From: Flavobacteriales bacterium | GTDB taxonomy: Bacteria > Bacteroidota > Bacteroidia > Flavobacteriales_D > Sanyastnellaceae | NCBI GenBank assembly: GCA_002862785.1 | Contig: PKDZ01000039.1 | Location: forward strand, 54,198 to 118,197 | Reading direction: 5' to 3' | DNA length: 64,000 nt | Shown here: positions 34,927-43,505 of the stretch, piece by piece | Numbering within the stretch: the first letter of the stretch is position 1 | Layout: each line of letters starts with the position of its first letter | Notes under the pieces: model-generated | What the model was told of the DNA's origin: nothing | Seen by the model: the letters and a program-made list of their open reading frames with translations, nothing else | Database searches by the model: none | Program-made: the position numbers and the translations under genes

Positions 34927-36182
34927 TGTCCCGGGGACACGATTCGAACATGAAGGAGCTTCTCGACCAGTACAGCGCCCGCGCCCCGGAAATCGTCTTC
35001 GAATGGACGGATTCTGAAACGGAGGCTCGGGGTTGGGTCGTCATCAACAGCTTGCGCGGCGGTGCGGCCGGAGGCGGCACCCGGATGCGGAAGGGCCTTG
35101 ACCGCAACGAGGTGGTCTCCCTCGCGAAGACGATGGAGATCAAATTCACCGTCAGTGGACCCCAGATCGGAGGTGCCAAGAGTGGCATCGATTTTGATCC
35201 GGCCGACCCTCGCAAGGAGGGCGTCCTGCGCCGTTGGTATCAGGCCGTGACCCCGCTCCTCAAGCATTATTACGGCACCGGAGGGGACCTCAATGTCGAC
35301 GCGGGCCTGGAGGTCATCCCGATGACCGAGGCCTGCGGCGTCTGGCATCCCCAAGAGGGCGTCTTCAACGGCCATTTCAAGCCGGACGAAGCCCAGAAGG
35401 TGCGGCGCATTGGCCGCCTGCGCCAAGGCGTCAGCAAGGTGGTCGAGGATGCGGATTTCCTGCCCGATGGCGGGGGCGTCCGATACCGTGTGGCGGACAT
35501 GATCACCGGCTATGGCGTGGCGGAATCCGTGCGCCATTTCTACGACCTCTACGGCGGTTCCGTCCGGGGCAAGCGCGTGCTCGTCCAGGGCTGGGGCAAC
35601 GTGGGGGCCGCAGCGGCCTTGTATTTGGCCCAGCGGGGCGCGGTGATCACCGGCATCATCGACCGGGTCGGGGGCCTGCTCCGTCCGGATGGCATGGGCC
35701 TCGATGAGGTGCGGGAGCTCTTCCTCTCGAAGAAAGGCAATGCCTTGTCGACCCCCGATCTCGTCAGCTTCGAGGAGGTCAATCGCACCATTTGGGAGGT
35801 CGGAGCGGACGTGTTCCTGCCGTGTGCCGCGTCTCGCCTCGTGACCGAGGACCAGCTCGACCGGATGCTGGCCGCCGGCCTCGAGGTCATCTCGTGCGGG
35901 GCCAACGTCCCGTTTGCTGACAAGGCCATCTTCTACGGACCCATTTCCGAAAAGGCGGACCGCGCCTGTGCCGTGATTCCCGACTTCATTGCGAACTGTG
36001 GGATGGCCCGTGTGTTTGGATATCTGATGGGCGATGGTGACGTTCAATTGGAAGATGGTGCGATCTTCGTGGACACCTCGGACTGCATCCGCTCCGCGAT
36101 GGAACGGTGCCATGCCCGAAGCCCCGAGCGCAACGGATTGTCCTCCACGGCCCTGTCCATCGCACTCGAACAACTCGTCTGA
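34926..36182 (+). CDS. Glu/Leu/Phe/Val dehydrogenase family protein
   Basis: This is a 418-residue NAD(P)-dependent amino-acid dehydrogenase that interconverts an amino acid and its 2-oxo acid with ammonia. Substrate-domain motifs are GGAAGGGTRMRKG and GPQIGGAKSGIDFDP with the catalytic-site Lys. Also seen are GGDLNVDAG and the nucleotide fold VLVQGWGNVGAAAALYL. The order of motifs fits the family, but the sequence is divergent, so glutamate versus branched-chain specificity cannot be fixed. The ATG within TGATG couples it to anmK; a second ATG 24 nt later (MKELLDQY) is possible. Confidence 0.85.
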   Translation: MSRGHDSNMKELLDQYSARAPEIVFEWTDSETEARGWVVINSLRGGAAGGGTRMRKGLDRNEVVSLAKTMEIKFTVSGPQIGGAKSGIDFDPADPRKEGVLRRWYQAVTPLLKHYYGTGGDLNVDAGLEVIPMTEACGVWHPQEGVFNGHFKPDEAQKVRRIGRLRQGVSKVVEDADFLPDGGGVRYRVADMITGYGVAESVRHFYDLYGGSVRGKRVLVQGWGNVGAAAALYLAQRGAVITGIIDRVGGLLRPDGMGLDEVRELFLSKKGNALSTPDLVSFEEVNRTIWEVGADVFLPCAASRLVTEDQLDRMLAAGLEVISCGANVPFADKAIFYGPISEKADRACAVIPDFIANCGMARVFGYLMGDGDVQLEDGAIFVDTSDCIRSAMERCHARSPERNGLSSTALSIALEQLV

Positions 36183-36194
36183 TTCACTGCCCAC

Positions 36195-37580
36195 ATGGCT
36201 ACGCTCCTCATCCTCGTCTTTGTCCTGGGTTACCTGCTCATCGCTCTTGAGCACAACCTCCACATCGACAAGGCGGCCAGTGCCCTGATCACGGGCACGC
36301 TGTGCTGGGCCATTCTCGTGCTGGGTTGGCACCAGGCGCCGGGTCACCTGGTGGACTCCTTCAATGACTTTCTGCACGGCCATGGCGGTGACGGCCATGG
36401 TGGATTGAAGGTCTTCTTCGAGCACCGGCTGCTCCACCACATGGAGGAAATCTCGAGCATCCTCTTCTTCCTGCTCGGGGCCATGACCATCGTCGAATTG
36501 GTGGATGCCCACAATGGGTTTGCCATCATCACCGACCGGATCAAAACCCGGAAAAAGGGCCGCTTGCTCTGGATCATCGCCACCCTAACCTTCTTCTTTT
36601 CCGCGGCGCTGGACAACCTCACGACCTCCATCGTGATGATTTCCCTGCTCCGCAAGCTGATCGCGGACAAGCCCACGCGGTGGCTGTTTGCCGGTGCGGT
36701 CATCATTTCGGCCAACGCTGGGGGTGCCTGGTCGCCCATTGGCGACGTCACAACGACCATGCTGTGGATTGGCGGCCAGCTGACCACCCCTGTGATCGTG
36801 ACCCACCTGATTCTGCCGAGCATCGTTTGCATGGTGGTGCCCATCGGCATCATGTCGATGCGGATGAAGGGAGAGGTGGACCGTCCAGACCAGGCCGATC
36901 CCGATGAAGCTGCGGATCCGACGACCCAAGGAGAGCGCAACCTGATTTTCGCCATGGGTGTGAGTGGCTTGCTGTTCGTTCCGGTCTTCAAGACGGTGAC
37001 CCATCTGCCACCCTTCATGGGCATGATGCTCTCCCTCGGCGTCCTGTGGCTCACCACTGAGGTGCTGCACCGGTCGAAGAATGACCAGGAACGCTCCAAG
37101 TTGAGTGTGGTGGGGGTCCTGCGGAAAATCGACACGGCCTCCGTCATGTTCTTCCTGGGCATTCTGTTGGCGGTGGGGGCCCTGCAGGAGGCGGGCCACC
37201 TGATCGCCACGGCCGATTGGCTGCGGGATTCCCTCGGGGACGTCTACCTGATCAACATTGCCATCGGACTGCTCTCGGCCATCGTGGACAATGTGCCCCT
37301 TGTGGCCGCTTCGATGGGCATGTACGAAGTGGCGGCGCCGGGCACGATGGATGCCTGGATGGGCTTCTTCGTTCAGGACGGCATCTTCTGGCAGTTCCTG
37401 GCCTACTGCGCAGGGACCGGCGGTTCGGCCCTGATCATTGGCTCTGCAGCCGGCGTGGCGGTCATGGGCCTCGAGAAGATTGATTTCGTGTGGTACATGA
37501 AGCGCATGAGCTTGTTGGCCATTGCCGGCTACCTCGCCGGTGCGGCCGTGTACTGGCTGATGTTCGGCATGGGCGCCTGA
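36195..37580 (+). CDS. nhaD: Na+/H+ antiporter, NhaD type
   Basis: This is a 461-residue inner-membrane antiporter of the ion-transporter superfamily, exporting sodium (and lithium) for protons at high salt and pH. It has about 11-12 membrane segments. NhaD-like motifs are SAALDNLTTSIVMISLLRKL, ISANAGGAWSPIGDVTTTM and IGLLSAIVDNVPLVAASMGMY. A His-rich loop (HGHGGDGHGG) lies near residue 60. It starts 12 nt after the dehydrogenase gene. The presence fits a saline habitat. Confidence 0.92.
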   Translation: MATLLILVFVLGYLLIALEHNLHIDKAASALITGTLCWAILVLGWHQAPGHLVDSFNDFLHGHGGDGHGGLKVFFEHRLLHHMEEISSILFFLLGAMTIVELVDAHNGFAIITDRIKTRKKGRLLWIIATLTFFFSAALDNLTTSIVMISLLRKLIADKPTRWLFAGAVIISANAGGAWSPIGDVTTTMLWIGGQLTTPVIVTHLILPSIVCMVVPIGIMSMRMKGEVDRPDQADPDEAADPTTQGERNLIFAMGVSGLLFVPVFKTVTHLPPFMGMMLSLGVLWLTTEVLHRSKNDQERSKLSVVGVLRKIDTASVMFFLGILLAVGALQEAGHLIATADWLRDSLGDVYLINIAIGLLSAIVDNVPLVAASMGMYEVAAPGTMDAWMGFFVQDGIFWQFLAYCAGTGGSALIIGSAAGVAVMGLEKIDFVWYMKRMSLLAIAGYLAGAAVYWLMFGMGA

Positions 37581-37688
37581 CCCTGACGGTGTAAACAATC
37601 GGAGGAGGGTAACCCTTCCCCCGTCTGTCCCGCCCCGCATACGGAATCGGCGACCTTCGGCGTTGAGCTACAACGCAGAGAGAACGCC

Positions 37689-38429
37689 ATGCAATTTCCC
37701 CTTCTCGTCCTCGCCCGCATTCAGGACCTGACCCTCGGCGGTTCCACCGCCCAGGAGGCCGAGGGTGCCTCCGATGTCCTGTCGGCCACCGGTGAGGTGG
37801 TCACCCGCGATGTGTCCATCTTCGAACTCCTGCTCTCCGGTGGATGGTACATCATGCTGCCGCTCGCCGTCATGAGCTTCATCGCCATTTTCATCTTCTT
37901 CGAACGCTCCATGGCCATCCGCAAGGCCGCCAAGGAGGACGGCGATTTCATGGCCAAGCTGAAGGACTACCTGTCCGCGGGCAGCCTCGACTCGGCCCGG
38001 AACCTCTGCGAACAGAGTGGGACGCCCATTGCCCGGATGTTGCACAAAGGCATCGCCCGCATCGGCAAGCCCCTCAAGGACATCTCCGCCAGCATTGAGA
38101 ACGTCGGAAAGCTGGAGATCTACAGCCTCGAGAAGAACCTCAGCACCTTGGCTACCATTGCGGGAGCGGCGCCCATGATCGGGTTCCTCGGAACGGTCAT
38201 CGGCATGGTCAACGTCTTCCTCGACATGGAAAACGCCGGCATGGTCCGGGTGGACGACATCTCGTCCGGCACGAAGCAGGCGATGATCACGACCATCGTT
38301 GGCCTGATCGTCGGCATCATTGCCTACATGGCGTACAACCACCTGGTCAGCCGTGTGAGCAAGGTCATCCACATGATGGAGGCCAGCAGCCTTGAATTCA
38401 TCGACATCCTCGAGGAACCCGCCCGCTGA
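37689..38429 (+). CDS. exbB: MotA/TolQ/ExbB proton channel family protein
   Basis: ExbB with ExbD forms the inner-membrane proton-driven motor that energises TonB-dependent outer-membrane receptors. The 246-residue protein has a first membrane segment (GWYIMLPLAVMSFIAIFIFF), a long cytoplasmic loop and two further segments around LATIAGAAPMIGFLGTVIGMV and AMITTIVGLIVGIIAYMAY. This is the conserved core of the family. The stop overlaps the exbD start (TGATG). TolQ is the alternative name, but the ExbD and TonB-like partners next door favour ExbB. Confidence 0.92.
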   Translation: MQFPLLVLARIQDLTLGGSTAQEAEGASDVLSATGEVVTRDVSIFELLLSGGWYIMLPLAVMSFIAIFIFFERSMAIRKAAKEDGDFMAKLKDYLSAGSLDSARNLCEQSGTPIARMLHKGIARIGKPLKDISASIENVGKLEIYSLEKNLSTLATIAGAAPMIGFLGTVIGMVNVFLDMENAGMVRVDDISSGTKQAMITTIVGLIVGIIAYMAYNHLVSRVSKVIHMMEASSLEFIDILEEPAR

Positions 38430-38821
38430 TGAACCTCGGACAACGCAATCAGGTGCAGGCCGGGGGCAACATGTCCTCGATGACGGACCTCGTGTTCCTG
38501 CTGCTCATCTTCTTCGTGATTCTATCGACGCTGGTGTCGAATGGGGTCAACGTGGACCTGCCGCAGAGCAAGGGCACGAGCAGTGCGAGCTCGCGGCTGA
38601 CCGTTTCAATCAAGCCCGACGGAACCTATTACCTCAACGGCACCGCCATCGCACGGGCCGACATCGAGCCCGCCCTGAAGGTCAAATTCGCCGACCAAAG
38701 CGATCCGGTATTGTATTTGCAAGTCGACAAGGAGGTGCCCACCGGGCAGACCGTCGAGGTGATTGGCCTGGCCAAGGCGAACGACTGGAAGGTCATGCTC
38801 GGCGCCCAACCCACCCGCTGA
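38429..38821 (+). CDS. exbD: Biopolymer transport protein ExbD/TolR
   Basis: This 130-residue inner-membrane protein has a short cytosolic N-terminus, one membrane segment carrying the essential Asp (SSMTDLVFLLLIFFVI, about residue 20) and a periplasmic domain (LTVSIKPDGTYYLNGT). It works with ExbB in coupling proton flow to TonB. The length is typical. It overlaps exbB by one base and is 7 nt from the TonB-like gene. Confidence 0.93.
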   Translation: MNLGQRNQVQAGGNMSSMTDLVFLLLIFFVILSTLVSNGVNVDLPQSKGTSSASSRLTVSIKPDGTYYLNGTAIARADIEPALKVKFADQSDPVLYLQVDKEVPTGQTVEVIGLAKANDWKVMLGAQPTR

Positions 38822-38828
38822 TACGCCC

Positions 38829-39638
38829 ATGTCGCACTTTGACTGGAACGCCCACCAGGCCGAGCAGGAACGCCGCGAGCGCCGCCGCGCCGCCGTCTTT
38901 TCGACGGTGACGTACGCTGTGATTGTGGTGGGGTGCCTGTTTCTCGTGGCGTTTCAGGAGGTCACCCCCCCACCGGGGGAGCAATTCGTGGCCGTGGGTG
39001 TGGCGGACTTCGGCAATGTGGAAGAAGCCGGTGGCGAGCGCGAGACCGAAGTGCCCTCTGAACAGGTGGAGGAGGTCATCGAACAGGAGGTGAGCGAAAG
39101 CACGGTGGAGGAAGTGGCGCCTGTGGAAGCCGTGGTCACCGAGGAATCGAGTGAAGTGGATGTTCCCGCACAGGAGGAGGTGGTGGAAGAGGTGACGGAG
39201 GTCGAGGATCCCGACCCGGAGCCTGAAATCTCCCAAGACCTGTCCAACGCCCTGAGCCAGATGTTCAGCAACAGCGGCGGTGGCGGCTCGGAGGGCCAGC
39301 AGGAGGGGATTGGCAACAGTGGCGCTGAGGATGGGAAGATCGAAGGCGCGGGCGTGGTCTCCGGAGATTTCGGAGACAGCTTCCTCGAGGGTGGCACCAT
39401 GATTGGTGAGCCGAGCCTAGACCGCAAACCCGATGAGGAGGGGGTGGTGCGAATGAAGATTTACGTCGACAAATCCGGACGGGTGACGGATGCCCGATTT
39501 GACCCCAACAACAGCACGACGTCGAGCAGCCGCTTGGTGGCCTTGGCCAAGGAAGCGGCCCTGACGGCCAAGTTCAGCAGCCACCCGACCAAGCCAACCC
39601 GCATCGGGTGGATTCAATTCAACTTCGAGTTGCAATGA
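38829..39638 (+). CDS. TonB-like energy transducer with acidic linker
   Basis: This is a 269-residue protein with an N-terminal basic cytosolic patch, one membrane anchor (VTYAVIVVGCLFLVAF), a long periplasmic linker (about residues 55-145) and a C-terminal TonB-type domain (VVRMKIYVDKSGRVTDARFD to the end). The linker is strikingly Glu/Val-rich (for example VEEVIEQEVSESTVEEV) in place of the Pro/Lys-rich spacer of classical TonB. It follows exbB-exbD, which supports the role. Its stop overlaps the start of the next small ORF (ATGA). Confidence 0.82.
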   Translation: MSHFDWNAHQAEQERRERRRAAVFSTVTYAVIVVGCLFLVAFQEVTPPPGEQFVAVGVADFGNVEEAGGERETEVPSEQVEEVIEQEVSESTVEEVAPVEAVVTEESSEVDVPAQEEVVEEVTEVEDPDPEPEISQDLSNALSQMFSNSGGGGSEGQQEGIGNSGAEDGKIEGAGVVSGDFGDSFLEGGTMIGEPSLDRKPDEEGVVRMKIYVDKSGRVTDARFDPNNSTTSSSRLVALAKEAALTAKFSSHPTKPTRIGWIQFNFELQ

Positions 39639-39868
39639 GCGCTTGGCCTGAGCAGTCTCTTCCGGCCGATTTTTCTGCAAACCGCATCCAAGACCTGGCG
39701 TTCACCACCTTGGACCGGGCGGACTTCGATGCGCTCATGGATTGGTGCGATTTCGAAGGGTGGAATCCCGGAGAGCCCGTTTTTGAAGTGGCCCGGATGG
39801 TGCACGGTCCCACTCCCGCTTGGCCCGCGGACCGGATGTACGGCGTGACCTCCTACGAGCTGGGGTGA
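39635..39868 (+). CDS. Small conserved-looking ORF coupled to tonB, unknown
   Basis: This ORF codes for 77 residues starting MSAWPEQSLP. The ATG overlaps the tonB stop (ATGA), the kind of junction that suggests real translation. The protein is acidic and Trp-rich (WCDFEGWNPGEPVFEVARMV), with no signal peptide or membrane segment. I do not recognise a family. folC starts 13 nt downstream, so it fills the gap between two real genes in the same operon. Confidence 0.6.
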   Translation: MSAWPEQSLPADFSANRIQDLAFTTLDRADFDALMDWCDFEGWNPGEPVFEVARMVHGPTPAWPADRMYGVTSYELG

Positions 39869-39881
39869 AGAACAGCGTACC

Positions 39882-41084
39882 ATGACCTACCCACAGACGT
39901 TGGAATGGCTGTACGCGCAGTTGCCCATGTTTCAGAGGACAGGACCTGTGCGGTACCGCTTGGATTTGTCCAAGACCCTCGGGCTGTGTAACGCCCTTGG
40001 CCATCCGGAAAAGGGGCTTCAGGTCATTCACATCGCGGGCACCAATGGCAAGGGCTCGGTGTCCCATGCCGTGGCTGCAGCGCTCCAGGCCCGAGGCCTG
40101 AAAGTGGGGTTGTCCACGTCGCCGCATTTGGAGGATCCACGCGAACGAATCCGCGTCAACGGGACCTGCATCTCTGAATCGGATTTCGTCGCCTTCGTGG
40201 CGGACAACATGAAGGTCTGGCGCACATGGGAGCCCAGCTTCTTTGAAGTCATGTTCACCATGGGACTCGACGCCTTCCGCAAGGCTGAAGTCGATGTGGC
40301 GGTGTTGGAGACCGGGATGGGGGGGAGGTTGGATTCGAGCAACATTTTTCCAGCGCCGCTGGTGACGGCCATCACGTCCATCGGGATGGATCACCAGCAA
40401 TTCCTCGGCAACGACCTGCGCTCCATCGCTCGCGAGAAAGCGGGCATTCTGAAAGAAGGCGCGCCCTGTGTGCTGGGCATCCTGCCGCCGGAAGCGCGGT
40501 CTGTGGTGCTGGAGCAATCGTTGCGGCTGGGGGTGGAAGTCCACGATGGCCTGCCGGACCCAGAACGGATGAAGGGCCCGGAGTGGCTTTCTCGGAACCG
40601 CGCGGTGGCGCGTCGCATTCTTCACCTGCTGCCGGGACAAGCTGCCACGGATGAGAAAATTCTGATGGCGGGTCCTGTGGCCTGGGGCCTGCGTGGTCGC
40701 TGGCAATTCTGGGATGAGGATTGCTTGTTGGATTGCGCGCACAACGTGGAGGGGATCACGGCGGCCGGCAAGGCCTTGGAGGCCCTCGGCCGGCCAGTTC
40801 GACTGGTCTACGCGGCGGTGGCGGACAAGGATGTGGTTGAAGCCCTTTCCTGTCTGCCGGAGACGGCGCACAACCACTGGTGTGCGGCGGAAGTGCCTCG
40901 TGCCATGCCCGTGGAGGAGCTGGCCGCCTTGGCCTCGTCGGCGGGCCGGACCGGATCGATTCACCAGAGCGTGGCGGACGCCCTGGCAGCGGCCAGAAGC
41001 AGCAGAACGGGGCAGGAGCTCGTGGTGGTCCTCGGCAGCGTGTTCACCGTGGGAGAAGCCCTCACGGCATTGCAAGCGGGCTGA
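39882..41084 (+). CDS. folC: Folylpolyglutamate synthase / dihydrofolate synthase
   Basis: FolC adds glutamate to dihydropteroate and/or folates and belongs to the Mur ligase superfamily. The 400-residue protein has the ATP loop IHIAGTNGKGSVSHAVAAAL, LSTSPHLEDPRERIRVNG, VLETGMGGRLDSSN and the C-terminal DCAHNVEGITAAGKALEAL. The length is normal. It closes the exbB-exbD-tonB run. Its TGA stop is directly joined to the convergent TCA (TGA) of the haloperoxidase-like gene. Confidence 0.94.
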   Translation: MTYPQTLEWLYAQLPMFQRTGPVRYRLDLSKTLGLCNALGHPEKGLQVIHIAGTNGKGSVSHAVAAALQARGLKVGLSTSPHLEDPRERIRVNGTCISESDFVAFVADNMKVWRTWEPSFFEVMFTMGLDAFRKAEVDVAVLETGMGGRLDSSNIFPAPLVTAITSIGMDHQQFLGNDLRSIAREKAGILKEGAPCVLGILPPEARSVVLEQSLRLGVEVHDGLPDPERMKGPEWLSRNRAVARRILHLLPGQAATDEKILMAGPVAWGLRGRWQFWDEDCLLDCAHNVEGITAAGKALEALGRPVRLVYAAVADKDVVEALSCLPETAHNHWCAAEVPRAMPVEELAALASSAGRTGSIHQSVADALAAARSSRTGQELVVVLGSVFTVGEALTALQAG

Positions 41085-43274
41085 TCAGGGGCAGGTGCAT
41101 CCGAAGACGCCGAGCAGGATGAGCAAATCAGTCGTGCCGACGAGGTCGTCCAGGTCGAGGTCGGCGGGGTGCGGTCCTACGTTGCCGAAGTTGGCCAGCA
41201 TAAACAGCACGTCCTCCACGGTTTGGGCCCCATCGCCATCGATGTCTCCGAGGCAACCTCCATACGGGCCGATGCCGCAGGTGTTGTTGATGGAACCATC
41301 GAAGTAACTGTTGGCCAGATCACAGGCCTGCGTGCCGCAGACAATGCCCATGAGGCGGCCGCGGATGTCGTCAGTTACTGGATGGATGCCCCCCCAGATG
41401 CGGGACAAACTGCACTGGTCGGAGGCGTCGTAGTAGGTGGCCCACTGCAGGGTCACATCCACCGACGGTCCGATTTCGAAGACGAGAAAGTCATCCTGAG
41501 GACATTCGAATTCGCCCATGCCCCCAGGGAAGAAGGGGTCCCCGGTGATGCAGGTCAGGACCTCGGCCGCAGACCGGCTGAAGGTCGAATGGCCGGAGAC
41601 GTACCCGGCGAACGGCGGGGTCACGAAGCTGGGCCGCTGGTAGGGCCACCAGTTCTCGGCCAGGATCCAACCTACGCCGGCGATGTTGCCGGCGGTGTCG
41701 ATGGGAATGTCCAGCCCGTTGTCGGCCTCGTAGGTGTCGATGTAGTCAGGACCTTGCCACGTATAGACCTTGACCTTGCCGATGTTTTCCCCTCCGATTC
41801 CGGCCAAATCGTCCGTGTCGTCCACGAGTTCGATGAAGCCCGGGTAGAGCGGAATGCCGTTGGGGCTGTAGCTCGGCAATGCCGGATCCGTGGATTGACC
41901 TTGGTCGGCCATGTAGCGGATGGCGGAGACGGGACGAGCATAGTCGTAATAGCCTTTCACACTCCAGGCGGCAATGGCGGCGTCGTGGACGGCACCGCCC
42001 AACGTGAGGTAGGCTTTGACCTCATACTCGAGCGGGTCGAGCTCTTCTCCCTCGCCCATCCAATCGCGGGTGAAGTCCGGGTGGGACATGACCTCGTTGA
42101 GGATGCTGAACCAGTGACCCGGGGGGGTCTCGCTGTCCGGGCCATCCGCCCAGAATTCCGCGAGGATGCGGGTGTAGTCTCCAAGGGGCACGATCTGCTC
42201 CTCGTAGGGAAGTCCGGTGTGCGGATTGAGGTCGTGTCCGATGCCGACGTCACCGCCGTTGAAATAGGTGTAGAAGTCCCCGTAGTCGGCGATGTCCTCC
42301 GGGAGAGACGGCACGTTTCCGATGGTGGCGGGGCTCGCGTCCACCATCACCCCGTTGTAAGGATCATGATGCGACTGCCAGATGCTCACCATCGCGAAAT
42401 GGTGCTTGTACATGCTGTCCTCGGCGAAGGGCTGGTCGCCTCCGATGTAGACCGGCGGGCCGGGATCGAGCCAAGTGGGCCACATCTCCCCATCCCGTTC
42501 GTACATGATCATCTGGTCATTTTCCAAGGCAAACGGTTGGACCCACCCCCACTCGGGGCTTTGGAACGGCGGAGCGCTCTCCAGCACCTCTCCGGACTGG
42601 TCGACGAAGCCGTCGATGGCGAGGGGCTGCCAGCGGTTGGGGTCGATCACGGTCGGATTGCCCGGGTCGGACACCACGAGTTGGTCGTTCAGGGGCTCGT
42701 AGTAGACGTTGGAGTAGTCGAAGGCCTCATTGGCTCCATCCTGCAGTCCGAAGGCGATGACCTGTTCGGCGATGTAATTTCCCAGCGCGGCCGGAGAACC
42801 AAAAGCGTAATTGGTGGACGTTAGGGAAGGATCATAGCCCAAAGCCGTGAGCAGGGAGTCGAACCGCGCCTGGGAGGGAATGACCCCCGGGGAGTTCGAA
42901 TAGCGGTGGCTCAGCACCCGATAGGCGGCATAGGAAGCCGCTTCCTTCCGCGCCGTGGGGATGTCGAGGAAGGGGAGGATGTTCTCTGGAATGCCGTCAA
43001 ATTCAGCGGTGTAGCCACCCACGGTGTGGCCAAGGAGCGTGGGCTCAGCGGTCTCGTCGTACGCCGCCCACGCATCGTACATGGCCAGGGAGACATGGTA
43101 CAGGTTCCGGGCGTGAACGGGGGGTCGGGCGAAATCGTCTCGGATGCCCATCAGTTGCGCCTCGATCCATTCGAACGCCACATCGTGTTCCGCTTCCTGA
43201 GCTTCAACGGTGCCAATCGGCGAGCCAAGAAGGGTCAACAGAGCGGCTGCGATGGAAAATTGACGAAGGGGCAT
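41085..43274 (-). CDS. Secreted vanadium-haloperoxidase/PAP2-fold protein with dockerin-like tail
   Basis: This is a 729-residue exported protein (signal peptide ending near GTVEAQ). The vanadate/phosphate site of the PAP2/haloperoxidase superfamily is complete: K-x6-RP in KGYYDYARPVS (about residue 440), SGH in GYVSGHSTFSRSA (about 558) and SR-x5-H in SRIWGGIHPV (about 630). Such proteins are vanadium-dependent haloperoxidases or secreted acid phosphatases, and sequence alone does not decide. The last 60 residues hold two EF-hand-like repeats (DIDGDGAQTVEDVLFML and DLDDLVGTTDLLILLGVF). I chose the ATG giving MPLRQFSIAA. A TATCTTTA box lies 41 nt upstream. Confidence 0.85.
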   Translation of the reverse strand: MPLRQFSIAAALLTLLGSPIGTVEAQEAEHDVAFEWIEAQLMGIRDDFARPPVHARNLYHVSLAMYDAWAAYDETAEPTLLGHTVGGYTAEFDGIPENILPFLDIPTARKEAASYAAYRVLSHRYSNSPGVIPSQARFDSLLTALGYDPSLTSTNYAFGSPAALGNYIAEQVIAFGLQDGANEAFDYSNVYYEPLNDQLVVSDPGNPTVIDPNRWQPLAIDGFVDQSGEVLESAPPFQSPEWGWVQPFALENDQMIMYERDGEMWPTWLDPGPPVYIGGDQPFAEDSMYKHHFAMVSIWQSHHDPYNGVMVDASPATIGNVPSLPEDIADYGDFYTYFNGGDVGIGHDLNPHTGLPYEEQIVPLGDYTRILAEFWADGPDSETPPGHWFSILNEVMSHPDFTRDWMGEGEELDPLEYEVKAYLTLGGAVHDAAIAAWSVKGYYDYARPVSAIRYMADQGQSTDPALPSYSPNGIPLYPGFIELVDDTDDLAGIGGENIGKVKVYTWQGPDYIDTYEADNGLDIPIDTAGNIAGVGWILAENWWPYQRPSFVTPPFAGYVSGHSTFSRSAAEVLTCITGDPFFPGGMGEFECPQDDFLVFEIGPSVDVTLQWATYYDASDQCSLSRIWGGIHPVTDDIRGRLMGIVCGTQACDLANSYFDGSINNTCGIGPYGGCLGDIDGDGAQTVEDVLFMLANFGNVGPHPADLDLDDLVGTTDLLILLGVFGCTCP

Positions 43275-43392
43275 CTCTTTTCGATGAATTGACGTGCTCT
43301 CCCGCTGGGCTTCCTTAAAGATACGAAGAGCATGGAAAAGCACTTCGCAACGCAGGTTTCCCTCCGGTGGCGCGGATTGTCAGGCTGTGTGG

Positions 43393-43467
43393 TGGGCGGT
43401 GAGGGACTCGAACCCCCGGCCCTCTCGGTGTAAACGAGATGCTCTGAACCAACTGAGCTAACCGCCC
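43393..43467 (-). tRNA. tRNA-Val (anticodon TAC)
   Basis: On the minus strand a full cloverleaf folds: acceptor GGGCGGT/ACCGCCC, D arm GCTC...GAGC, anticodon stem TCTCG/CGAGA with loop TTTACAC (anticodon TAC), and T arm with TTCGAGT. Discriminator A is followed by encoded CCA (through 43390). A TATTTTTG promoter box lies 8 nt upstream. Confidence 0.97.
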
Positions 43468-43475
43468 GGGGAGGG

Positions 43476-43483
43476 CAAAAATA
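43476..43483 (-). promoter_or_regulatory. -7 element of tRNA-Val
   Basis: On the minus strand TATTTTTG is a perfect TAnnTTTG, 8 nt before the mature tRNA 5' end. No TTG is seen at the expected -33 distance. Confidence 0.65.
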
Positions 43484-43505
43484 CGGAAGGGCGATCTTGC
43501 GGGCC

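Noticed and set aside
34842-36512. 556-residue minus ORF opposite the Glu/Leu-type dehydrogenase
   Set aside because: Antisense shadow; no recognisable domain.
41169-42824. 551-residue + ORF opposite the haloperoxidase-like gene
   Set aside because: Antisense shadow; the minus strand has a signal peptide and complete active-site motifs.
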